In this document: piece after piece, positions 16,368 to 22,543 of the stretch | Layout: the number at the start of each line of letters is the position of its first letter | Numbering within the stretch: the stretch's first letter is position 1 | Assembly: GCF_019734195.1 (NCBI RefSeq) | Contig: NZ_JAASHM010000005.1 | Location: forward strand, 62,001 to 126,000 | DNA length: 64,000 bases | From: Clostridium sp. K13 | GTDB taxonomy: Bacteria; Bacillota; Clostridia; Clostridiales; Clostridiaceae | Direction: 5' to 3' | Position numbers and translations under genes: made by a program | Notes under the pieces: model-generated | The model's database searches: none | The model's input: the letters and a program-made list of their open reading frames with translations, nothing else | Told to the model about the DNA's origin: nothing

Positions 16368-16409
16368 AAAGAGTTAATGTTTCTAATAGAAGAAGCATTA
16401 ACTCTTTTT
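16368..16409 (+). terminator. Terminator at the IS insertion point
   Basis: AAAGAGTTAATG pairs with CATTAACTCTTT over a 16-nt loop and ends in Ts. The IS target duplication begins at 16408, inside the end of this T-run. Confidence 0.8.
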
Positions 16410-16415
16410 ATATTA
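16408..16415. repeat. 8-bp target duplication, left copy
   Basis: TTATATTA directly outside the left inverted repeat; identical to 18381-18388. Confidence 0.9.
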
Positions 16416-16439
16416 GGCTATGTTAGCTAACTTTGTGAT
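16416..16439. repeat. Left terminal inverted repeat of the IS1595 unit
   Basis: GGCTATGTTAGC begins the repeat; 21 of 24 positions match the complement of the right end. Confidence 0.9.
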
Positions 16440-16515
16440 TAATTATATCTAAAATAGGCTATAATATAGGTATAAACTATATTTCAACTAATTTGCAGAA
16501 AGGATACCTAATATT

Positions 16516-17562
16516 ATGTCAAAAATAGATATAAAAGCTATGATAAAAGATTTAAAAAAGAATGAACTTACAGAGTTAATTTCAGTAGCACAAGAAGTAT
16601 TAAGTACTTTATTTAATTCTTCTGAAATTAGAGATAATGTTAAAGAAAGTAGATTTTCTAAAGGATACGAATGCCCCAAATGTCAATGTAAAGATGTAAA
16701 TAAAAATGGGAAATCTAACGGAAGACAAAGATATATATGTAAACGTTGTCGCACAAGTTTTGATGAGTTTACTATGTCTCCATTTTCTAATACAAAATTA
16801 GGCTTAGATAAATGGCTAAAATACTGTGAATTAATGATATTAGGACTTTCTATAAGAAAATGTGCTGAAGAAGTCGGAGTAGGTGTTAAAACGTCTTTTT
16901 ACATGCGTCATAGGATACTTGATGTAATCAATCTATCATTAAAAAATGATAAAGTTGAAGGTATAGTTGAAGTAGATGAATGCTTTATTAAGGAGTCTTT
17001 TAAAGGGAATCATTCTAAAAGTACTAAATTTGTAATGCCTAGAAACCCTAGAAAAAGAGGTAAAGGTAAAAATGATAAGAAGAAAAGAGGAATATCAAAA
17101 GAGCAGATTTGTATAGAGACAGCAATTGATAGAAAAGGAAATATCCTTATGGGTGCTGTTTGTAATGGCAGAATTACAACAAATCAAATAATTAACTTCT
17201 TTGACAATAAAATATGTGAAGATGCTACTTTTTGCGTAGATTCACATAAATCATATATGGCAATAAAGGATAAGTTGAATATAGAGTTAAAGCAAGTTCC
17301 TAGGGGAAAATCAATGATAGATAGTGTTTATCATTTACAGCATATAAATGCTCTTCACAGTAGCTTTAAGAGATGGTTAATGACTTTTAATGGTGTATCC
17401 ACAAAATATATCAATAATTATTTGGCTTGGTTTAAATTTCTACAACTAAGTAAGAAGAATAAAAAGAATGACCGAATTAAAGATATGCTAGTGAATGTAG
17501 CTACTAAGGATACATATGTAACTAGAGCCACTATTAGAAATAGATTCATTGAGTTAATATAA
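16516..17562 (+). CDS. IS1595-family (ISXO2-like) transposase
   Basis: This 348-residue transposase has an N-terminal zinc ribbon (C53-x2-C56 and C75-x2-C78: CPKC, CKRC), then a helix-turn-helix-like part (LSIRKCAEEVGVG). The ISXO2-like RNase-H-type catalytic domain follows, with Asp in VEVDECF (near 153) and in FCVDSHKSY (near 243). The last motif reads HINALHSSFKRW, without the usual Glu; IS1595 groups differ at this place, so loss of activity cannot be concluded. A basic Lys/Arg segment (PRKRGKGKNDKKKRG) lies in the catalytic insertion. AAAGGAT precedes ATG 16516. The exact target duplication shows that the unit did transpose as a whole. Confidence 0.92.
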   Translation: MSKIDIKAMIKDLKKNELTELISVAQEVLSTLFNSSEIRDNVKESRFSKGYECPKCQCKDVNKNGKSNGRQRYICKRCRTSFDEFTMSPFSNTKLGLDKWLKYCELMILGLSIRKCAEEVGVGVKTSFYMRHRILDVINLSLKNDKVEGIVEVDECFIKESFKGNHSKSTKFVMPRNPRKRGKGKNDKKKRGISKEQICIETAIDRKGNILMGAVCNGRITTNQIINFFDNKICEDATFCVDSHKSYMAIKDKLNIELKQVPRGKSMIDSVYHLQHINALHSSFKRWLMTFNGVSTKYINNYLAWFKFLQLSKKNKKNDRIKDMLVNVATKDTYVTRATIRNRFIELI

Positions 17563-17603
17563 AATAAGGAACTTTACTTAGAATTAATGAAACCATTTTA
17601 TAA

Positions 17604-17632
17604 TTGTAAAATAATTGAATACTTTGTATAAT
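17604..17632 (+). promoter_or_regulatory. Promoter of the lnu-type gene
   Basis: TTGTAA (17604-17609), a 17-nt spacer and TATAAT (17627-17632), about 85 bp before the GTG start and after the transposase stop. Confidence 0.65.
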
Positions 17633-17717
17633 ATAATTAAGTTCACAATTGTTATATAATGTGAAGTGAAGATATTATTAATATTATATATAAATAGAAA
17701 TTTTTAGAGGTGATAAA

Positions 17718-18218
17718 GTGATTGGAATAAATGATGCTTGTGAAATATTGAGTTGGGCATATAATAATAATATAGAAATATGGTTAGATGGTGGTTGGGG
17801 TGTAGATGCTTTACTTGGAAAAGAAACACGTCAGCATAATGACATTGATTTATTTGTAGAAGAAAAAAACTATAATAAATTTATTGAAATAATTAAAAAT
17901 AAAGGATTTAATGAAATTGTAGTGGAGTATACAAGTGAAGTACATACTATTTGGTCTGATAATAAATTACGAATTATTGATTTACATATGTTTAAAGATA
18001 ACTGTGATGGAACCATATGTTATGAAGGCGAAGTTTTTCAAAAAAATATATTCGATGGTGTTGGAAAAATAGGAAATATTATGGTTTCTTGTATAAATGC
18101 TAAAAATCAAGTCTTATTTCACTTAGGGTATGAATTTGGAGAAAGTGATATTCATGATGTAAAATTATTATGTAAAGAATTTAACATTCCAATACCTAAA
18201 GAATATGAAAATTTTTAA
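17718..18218 (+). CDS. Lincosamide nucleotidyltransferase, lnu(C)/lnu(P) type
   Basis: This 166-residue cytoplasmic enzyme has the minimal nucleotidyltransferase core: WLDGGWGVDALLG (residues 22-34) and HNDIDLFV (40-47) supply the Gly loop and metal-binding Asp residues. Length, the LHMF region and the C-terminal HDVKLL match the short Lnu enzymes that adenylylate lincomycin and clindamycin. GTG 17718 follows AGAGGTG. Its own promoter and a terminator at 18285 make it an independent cassette in the IS unit. The exact allele needs a database comparison. Confidence 0.85.
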   Translation: MIGINDACEILSWAYNNNIEIWLDGGWGVDALLGKETRQHNDIDLFVEEKNYNKFIEIIKNKGFNEIVVEYTSEVHTIWSDNKLRIIDLHMFKDNCDGTICYEGEVFQKNIFDGVGKIGNIMVSCINAKNQVLFHLGYEFGESDIHDVKLLCKEFNIPIPKEYENF

Positions 18219-18284
18219 ATTAGCGATAAATTATAATCTGTAGATTTAATAATATTACTATATCACGAAGAATTTATAATAAGT

Positions 18285-18348
18285 CATAAAAACAACCACA
18301 TCTTATAATTCAATGTATTGAAAAGTCTAAGGCGTGGTTGTTTTTATG
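18285..18348 (+). terminator. Terminator of the lnu-type gene
   Basis: CATAAAAACAACCAC and its complement GTGGTTGTTTTTATG form a 15-bp stem over a 34-nt loop, just inside the right inverted repeat. Confidence 0.75.
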
Positions 18349-18356
18349 TCATATCT

Positions 18357-18380
18357 ATCACGAAGATGGCTAACATAGCC
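18357..18380. repeat. Right terminal inverted repeat of the IS1595 unit
   Basis: Ends in GCTAACATAGCC, complementary to the left end. Confidence 0.9.
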
Positions 18381-18388
18381 TTATATTA
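18381..18388. repeat. 8-bp target duplication, right copy
   Basis: TTATATTA, identical to 16408-16415. Confidence 0.9.
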
Positions 18389-18464
18389 AATAGGTGATTT
18401 TACAATGAAAAATCACTTGTCTTTTCAATATTATGAAAACTTTTGAAAGGAGGTAATATTTAAT

Positions 18465-18764
18465 GTGAAAGAAAAGGAGTTGATTGAACAAGAAAACATG
18501 AGTAAAAAGAGTGAAAATTACAGAGGTATCTATAAAGATATGGTTGAAGTTCTAGGACATGATATAACTATAAAGGTATATGAAAATTATAAGAGGTAAC
18601 AGATAACATTTCCAATGAGGTTATATTCAGATAAATAAGTAATAGATTATCTAAATAAATATTACAATGGAAGGAACTTAAAACAGATATCAAGAAACTT
18701 AGGATACACTTGCAATTGGCTACAAAAAGTAATAAAGAAAAATGAAATTAAAAAGAACGATTGA
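18465..18764 (+). pseudogene. Mor-family transcription activator, two in-frame stops
   Basis: The frame begins at GTG 18465, overlapped by ATG (ATGTGA) after AAAGGAGG. It encodes 99 codons ending at TGA 18762. The translation shows the small Mor-like activator pattern: IYKDMVEVLGHDITIKVYEN, then QITFPMRLY, YYNGRNLKQISRNLGYTCNW and LQKVIKK as the helix-turn-helix. Codon 45 (18597-18599) and codon 58 (18636-18638) are both TAA, at places where relatives have Gln and Lys/Tyr-like residues. No frameshift is present. The IS1595 unit sits about 80 bp upstream and may have removed its promoter before decay. A 44-residue N-terminal peptide could still be made. Confidence 0.72.
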
Positions 18765-18778
18765 GAGGAGAATAAAAA

Positions 18779-19246
18779 ATGTCATTTTTTGTATGGAAAA
18801 CATCTATTCAATGTAAATTGAATGATATAAAAACAGATATTGTAGGAAGTCATAGAGAAAGAGAAACCAATAGATATATTCGTAAAACAAAGCAAGAAGC
18901 TAATCCAAGTATAGTTACTACAAAAGAGCGCTTAGAATATTATTTAAAGAAAAAATATAATTTAATATATATAGAGGGAGAACTATATCATGAAATGGAG
19001 CAGAAGGATTATAAAAAAATATTAAATAGTTTTGGAAAGACAATGTCTAAGATAGGAAAAAATACAGCACTAGTAAGTGGAGTAGTTACAGCTGGAATGA
19101 GTCCTTTTACAATACCACTTGCGTTAAGTTCAATGTTTCTTGGTGTAATATCTAAAAGTGATTTAGATAATTATGAATATATAATTGATAAAAATGAGAA
19201 ACGTATAATATTAAAACATAAAGGTTATAATCCAAAAGTATATTAA
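18779..19246 (+). CDS. Hypothetical protein with one hydrophobic hairpin
   Basis: This 155-residue protein has a basic, charged N-terminal half (residues 1-90) and a hydrophobic stretch at about 96-122 (GVVTAGMSPFTIPLALSSMF) that could form a membrane hairpin, followed by a short polar tail. It starts 14 bp after the Mor-like pseudogene, with GAGAGGAG as ribosome site, so the two were probably co-transcribed. No family is recognised. Two terminators follow in tandem. Confidence 0.62.
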   Translation: MSFFVWKTSIQCKLNDIKTDIVGSHRERETNRYIRKTKQEANPSIVTTKERLEYYLKKKYNLIYIEGELYHEMEQKDYKKILNSFGKTMSKIGKNTALVSGVVTAGMSPFTIPLALSSMFLGVISKSDLDNYEYIIDKNEKRIILKHKGYNPKVY

Positions 19247-19276
19247 AATTATGAAGAATACAAACTAAATAGAATT

Positions 19277-19322
19277 TCACTAAATATTTATTAGATTTTT
19301 AATAAGTATTTAGTGATTTTTA
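19277..19322 (+). terminator. First of two tandem terminators
   Basis: TCACTAAATATTTATT pairs with AATAAGTATTTAGTGA over an 8-nt loop, followed by TTTTT. Confidence 0.85.
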
Positions 19323-19330
19323 GGAGAGTA

Positions 19331-19369
19331 GATAAATTTGTGTAAAAACAAATTTATCTATTTTTTTTT
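19331..19369 (+). terminator. Second tandem terminator
   Basis: GATAAATTTGT pairs with ACAAATTTATC over a 6-nt loop, followed by TATTTTTTTTT. Confidence 0.85.
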
Positions 19370-19794
19370 GTGATTAATTAGTAAGTCAAGTAGATTAAAA
19401 AAAGAGGGAAACTTCTTTTTTATTAACAATAATTCATAATCTCAAATTAACTAGTTAAATGGTAAAAAGTAATAATCAAAAGTAGTAGAAAACAGGAGAA
19501 AAAACAATATTGAAAATATTAACAGTTAATAAAAAGGAATAAATTTACAGGAAGTAATTACATTAAATTGAAAAAATGGAATCCTAGAAGTTGAGAGTTA
19601 AAAATTTTTAAAACTTTTTAGTTAAGGAACTCCAGGAAGAAATTATGCTTAATTTTTGGAAGTTACTTTTTTTTTATGTGAAAATTACGAAAAAGCTAAT
19701 TTAATGTAATCAAAATTGGAGAATTTGATGAGATATGATAAGTAAGAGTATTATCTAACTACGGCAGCAATTTAATTATAGGGAGGAAGGTAAA
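19370..19794. other. Intergenic region of the element, no gene seen
   Basis: About 425 bp of AT-rich DNA with no supported reading frame. A hairpin-like AAAATTTTTAAAACTTTTT tract lies near 19600 and a run of Ts near 19668-19676. Promoters for the following gene are probably here, but no match is clear enough to name. Confidence 0.4.
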
Positions 19795-20358
19795 GTGGCT
19801 ATTTTAAGAAAAGATGGTAAAGCAGTAGATTTATCAAGAGGACTACAACTAGGAGAGATAAAAGACTTTAAGTCTAGAGGACTCAAGAAAACTAAAAAAG
19901 GAGATATTTTTGAATGTGGAAACTTAGAAATTCTTTTAAAGAATGGAGTATCTCTAAGTCAATATATTATGGTATCACCATATAATAAGTATCTCTTTTA
20001 TAAGTTTGTTAAAGCGGTAGGATTAGAGCATAAGATAGATGAGTATGTAGATTTCCCTTTTTATGAAATGTTTGATAAGGAGATTGTAGTAGAACTTGAT
20101 TATGAGTCAGTTAGAGGTGGGAGATACTTAAATGTAATAAATGTATATAGTTTAGAAGAGGCAGAGGAGTTCATACAGTACCAAAAAGCAAGAGATGAGT
20201 TAAAGAGAAGAAATGGGATGTTAGGTATGAATTTTATAGAAATGGTGAAAGAGAGAAGAGCAGAGATAGCAAGTAACTTTAATAATACACAAGAGGTAGA
20301 AGTAAATGAAAATGAAGTTACATTTGGTAATGAATATGAGGAATTTATCGGAATTTAA
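19795..20358 (+). CDS. Hypothetical protein of the integrative element
   Basis: This 187-residue soluble protein has GTG 19795 after GGGAGGAAGG. The first part is basic (LRKDGKAVDLSRG, KSRGLKKTKKGD), the middle is a mixed alpha/beta region (YIMVSPYNKYLFYKFVKAVG), and the C-terminus is a charged helix followed by an acidic tail. The layout could suit a DNA- or RNA-associated accessory protein of a mobile element, but no family is recognised. It precedes another unknown gene by 58 bp. Confidence 0.65.
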   Translation: MAILRKDGKAVDLSRGLQLGEIKDFKSRGLKKTKKGDIFECGNLEILLKNGVSLSQYIMVSPYNKYLFYKFVKAVGLEHKIDEYVDFPFYEMFDKEIVVELDYESVRGGRYLNVINVYSLEEAEEFIQYQKARDELKRRNGMLGMNFIEMVKERRAEIASNFNNTQEVEVNENEVTFGNEYEEFIGI

Positions 20359-20416
20359 CATTTATAAGGTGGCTTAGATTTTACTAAGTCATCTTAATTT
20401 AAAAGGAGGAATAGAA

Positions 20417-20956
20417 ATGTCAGAAATGGTTATAGGAAAAAAGACAGGTGTACCAGCATTAAGAGCAAGGAGACCAGCACCAAAGCTAAGACCTAAAAAT
20501 AAGGAGGATAATAAAATGGTAAGTAGTAATAATGAATTATTTGAAGATGATTATGAGATTAAAGAAAGTATAGATTTAGATTCATTTAAACCATCAGAAA
20601 GTAAATCTATAAAAAAAGGTATTGCTGAAGCAGGAGTAATGTCAATAATAAATTCTAAGACTGGAAAAAGAATAATAGTGTCTAATGAAATAATGGAGAA
20701 GTTAAATAAGCCAGAAAGGGTAGTAATGTCATTTTCAGAGGATAAAATTGCTATAGGTGAACAACTACCCAATAATTATAATTACATAAATATAAAAGTT
20801 TTAAAATCTAAGGGAGTTATTTATTCAGCAGGAATAGTTAAGGAAATAACAGATTTATATAAGTTAGATTTCAGTAATAAGACTTCTATTACATTTTTGG
20901 ATGTTGAATATGTTAAATATGAAGAGAATGTTGTCGCAATAATAACAGTAGAGTAG
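20417..20956 (+). CDS. Hypothetical protein with basic head and beta-rich C-terminal domain
   Basis: The 179-residue protein has a Pro/Arg/Lys-rich head (PALRARRPAPKLRPKNK, residues 13-29), a low-complexity acidic linker and a folded C-terminal part (residues 75-179) of alternating beta strands (IIVSNEIMEKL, VVMSFSEDKIAIGEQL, SITFLDVEYV). No family is recognised; binding of nucleic acid by the basic head is a guess. AAAAGGAGG precedes the ATG. A perfect 11-bp hairpin without T-run follows at 20990-21024. Confidence 0.65.
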   Translation: MSEMVIGKKTGVPALRARRPAPKLRPKNKEDNKMVSSNNELFEDDYEIKESIDLDSFKPSESKSIKKGIAEAGVMSIINSKTGKRIIVSNEIMEKLNKPERVVMSFSEDKIAIGEQLPNNYNYINIKVLKSKGVIYSAGIVKEITDLYKLDFSNKTSITFLDVEYVKYEENVVAIITVE

Positions 20957-20989
20957 ATGTAATTAGAAAAATTTATAAGTGTATTAATT

Positions 20990-21024
20990 ACTAAGCATTG
21001 AGCTAATATAGCACAATGCTTAGT
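20990..21024 (+). repeat. Inverted repeat before a small gene
   Basis: ACTAAGCATTG and CAATGCTTAGT are perfect complements over a 13-nt spacer. Lack of a T-run argues for a processing site or operator, not a terminator. Confidence 0.55.
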
Positions 21025-21051
21025 GAAATAAACATAAGAGGAGAATAGTAA

Positions 21052-21198
21052 ATGAGTTTAGATAATAAAGTAAGAAATAGCAATATGGAAAATTTAATAT
21101 ATGGAGAAGTTATAGCAGAAGATGTAAAACCAAGAGAACAGGAAGAAATAATGGACAGTGAATGGTTTATAAATTGGATGAAAGAGTATCATTATTAA
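21052..21198 (+). CDS. 48-residue acidic small protein
   Basis: ATG 21052 follows AAGAGGAG. The product begins MSLDNKVRNSNMENLIYGEV and ends in the aromatic stretch SEWFINWMKEYHY. It is acidic and has no membrane segment. No family is recognised; the strong ribosome site and placement in a row of similarly equipped small genes support it. Confidence 0.55.
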   Translation: MSLDNKVRNSNMENLIYGEVIAEDVKPREQEEIMDSEWFINWMKEYHY

Positions 21199-21223
21199 AA
21201 ATATACAACTGAGGAGGAAAGTA

Positions 21224-21337
21224 ATGAGTTCCAATAATAAGAGTAATGAAATAATAGATTTAATTTCAGAAATAATAATTAATCACTTATCAAAAACGAT
21301 GAGTATAGATAATATAGATAAGTTTAAAAGGCAGTAA
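21224..21337 (+). CDS. 37-residue small protein
   Basis: ATG 21224 follows GAGGAGG 25 bp after the previous stop. The product starts MSSNNKSNEIIDLISEIIIN and ends KFKRQ, an amphipathic helix-like peptide. Coding is supported only by its ribosome site and operon-like spacing. Confidence 0.48.
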   Translation: MSSNNKSNEIIDLISEIIINHLSKTMSIDNIDKFKRQ

Positions 21338-21396
21338 GTTACATAGTAAAAAACAATAATAGCATAACAAAAAAAGAAGAAAAAGGAGAAATTAAT

Positions 21397-21825
21397 ATGA
21401 AAGAAAGAGAAATGAAAATAGCTAAAGAAGTGATAGAGAAAGGAGAAGGAAAGCATATGTATACTGGAGAACAACTTCTATTTAGACTATCAATACAAAT
21501 ACCTAATGAAAATATAAAAGAATTAGTTGATAAACTTAAAAAGTTATCTATAGTACCAAGAGCAATATTTAAGACTAGTCGTGGACTTATAATAGAGTGG
21601 TGGACAATGAGGTGTCAAATTATTCTTGATTCTAATAATTTTATTAAATTAATTGAAGAATTTTTAGATTATGTAGATAGCATAGGGTTTGATGAATGGA
21701 TATTTGATACAGGATGTCTAGGTGATGATTTACCAGTTGAATTTAATAACTCAGAGGTGATAATTAACCCTAGATTTACAGTAGAAAATTTTAATAATAC
21801 TGGAGAGATAGAGGTAAATGATTAG
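21397..21825 (+). CDS. Hypothetical protein of the integrative element
   Basis: This 142-residue protein reads MKEREMKIAKEVIEKGEGKH at its start, with AAAAAGGAG upstream. The central part (residues 25-110) alternates strands and helices with several Trp (EWWTMRC, FDEWIFDTG); the tail is Asn-rich. No family is recognised. Hairpin repeat G copy 2 follows it. Confidence 0.62.
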   Translation: MKEREMKIAKEVIEKGEGKHMYTGEQLLFRLSIQIPNENIKELVDKLKKLSIVPRAIFKTSRGLIIEWWTMRCQIILDSNNFIKLIEEFLDYVDSIGFDEWIFDTGCLGDDLPVEFNNSEVIINPRFTVENFNNTGEIEVND

Positions 21826-21859
21826 AGTAAGTAAGTACAAGCTGTATAGTTAATTAATG

Positions 21860-21907
21860 ACGGAAAATGTCTAGTTATTGAAATGACAATATAATGATAT
21901 TTTCCGT
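21860..21907 (+). repeat. Hairpin repeat G, copy 2
   Basis: Arms ACGGAAAAT (21860-21868) and ATTTTCCGT (21899-21907). A shared trailer, GATAAGTATATATTA, follows at about 21921, as after copy 3. Confidence 0.62.
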
Positions 21908-22049
21908 TATAAAATAAGATGATAAGTATATATTAATAAATTATCAATTATTTAACTTACATTAATTAAATTTTTAGTAGATATTGAAAATTTAAGGGGT
22001 ACTGGGAAAATGAAAAAATAAATAACCAATGTAAAAGGAGAAGATAAAC

Positions 22050-22415
22050 ATGATAAATGAAATAATTAAAGAAAAGGTATTAATAAATTTTGATATGGAT
22101 ATTAATGAAAATGGAAAATGGGAAAGTGAGATGGCAATAGATACATATACAATAATAATTCCAACTGAAGCTATTGCAGAAGAAGTATCACTAGATGAAT
22201 TAGATAAAGAATTCAATTCAGGTATAAGTAATGTTAAGATAACCGAAAAGAAAATTAGTATGGATTATTTTACAGGTGAAACTACATTCATAAGAACAGT
22301 GAGTGAAATCCAAGAACATATTAGAATTATGGTAAATAGTATAAGAAATAAATTAAGTAATGTTAAAATAGATAATTTTAAATTACTATGTAACTTCTAC
22401 ACTTGGAGAGATTAA
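22050..22415 (+). CDS. Hypothetical protein of the integrative element
   Basis: This 121-residue acidic protein starts MINEIIKEKVLINFDMDINE after AAAAGGAG. It is predicted to be mixed beta/alpha (YTIIIPTEAIAEEVSLDELD), with an amphipathic C-terminal helix. No family is recognised. Hairpin repeat G copy 3 and then the integrase gene follow. Confidence 0.6.
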   Translation: MINEIIKEKVLINFDMDINENGKWESEMAIDTYTIIIPTEAIAEEVSLDELDKEFNSGISNVKITEKKISMDYFTGETTFIRTVSEIQEHIRIMVNSIRNKLSNVKIDNFKLLCNFYTWRD

Positions 22416-22421
22416 TTAATT

Positions 22422-22471
22422 ATGGAAAATACCGTTGTTATTGTTATTTCAATAATAACGATATTTTCCAT
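22422..22471 (+). repeat. Hairpin repeat G, copy 3
   Basis: Arms ATGGAAAAT and ATTTTCCAT enclose a second stem, CGTTGTTATT with AATAATAACG. The trailer GATAAGTATATATTAT-AAAT matches copy 2 and, in part, 16347-16365. Confidence 0.65.
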
Positions 22472-22543
22472 TATAAACTAATGGGATAAGTATATATTAT
22501 AAATTTGATAGATAATGATAAGTAATAATGGAGGTATACAATA

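Larger units (their letters stand above)
15109..16407. other. A-rich non-coding tract with repeats
   Basis: About 1.3 kb holds no reading frame with a ribosome site; frames on the reverse strand near 16.1-16.3 kb are low-complexity artefacts. The + strand from 15.78 to 16.3 kb is almost free of C. Contents: a hairpin of the GAAAATATCGT family (15155-15206), a direct repeat of about 60 bp (15312 and 16224), a G-rich stretch near 15655-15720 with two GGGGGG runs, a hairpin at 15744-15775, and a terminator at 16368. It may be a decayed gene block, a long RNA, or a maintenance/transfer region of the element. Confidence 0.55.
16416..18380 (+). mobile_element. IS1595-family unit carrying a lincosamide nucleotidyltransferase gene
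   Basis: The 1,965-bp unit has 24-bp terminal inverted repeats (16416-16439 and 18357-18380; 21 of 24 positions match, outer 12 identical, GGCTATGTTAGC). The 8 bp TTATATTA is duplicated exactly on both sides (16408-16415 and 18381-18388), as the IS1595 family produces. It holds one transposase gene and one lnu-type gene. The plan is that of tISCpe8 with lnu(P) from C. perfringens and MTnSag1 with lnu(C) from Streptococcus agalactiae; which is closest cannot be decided here. Confidence 0.92.
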
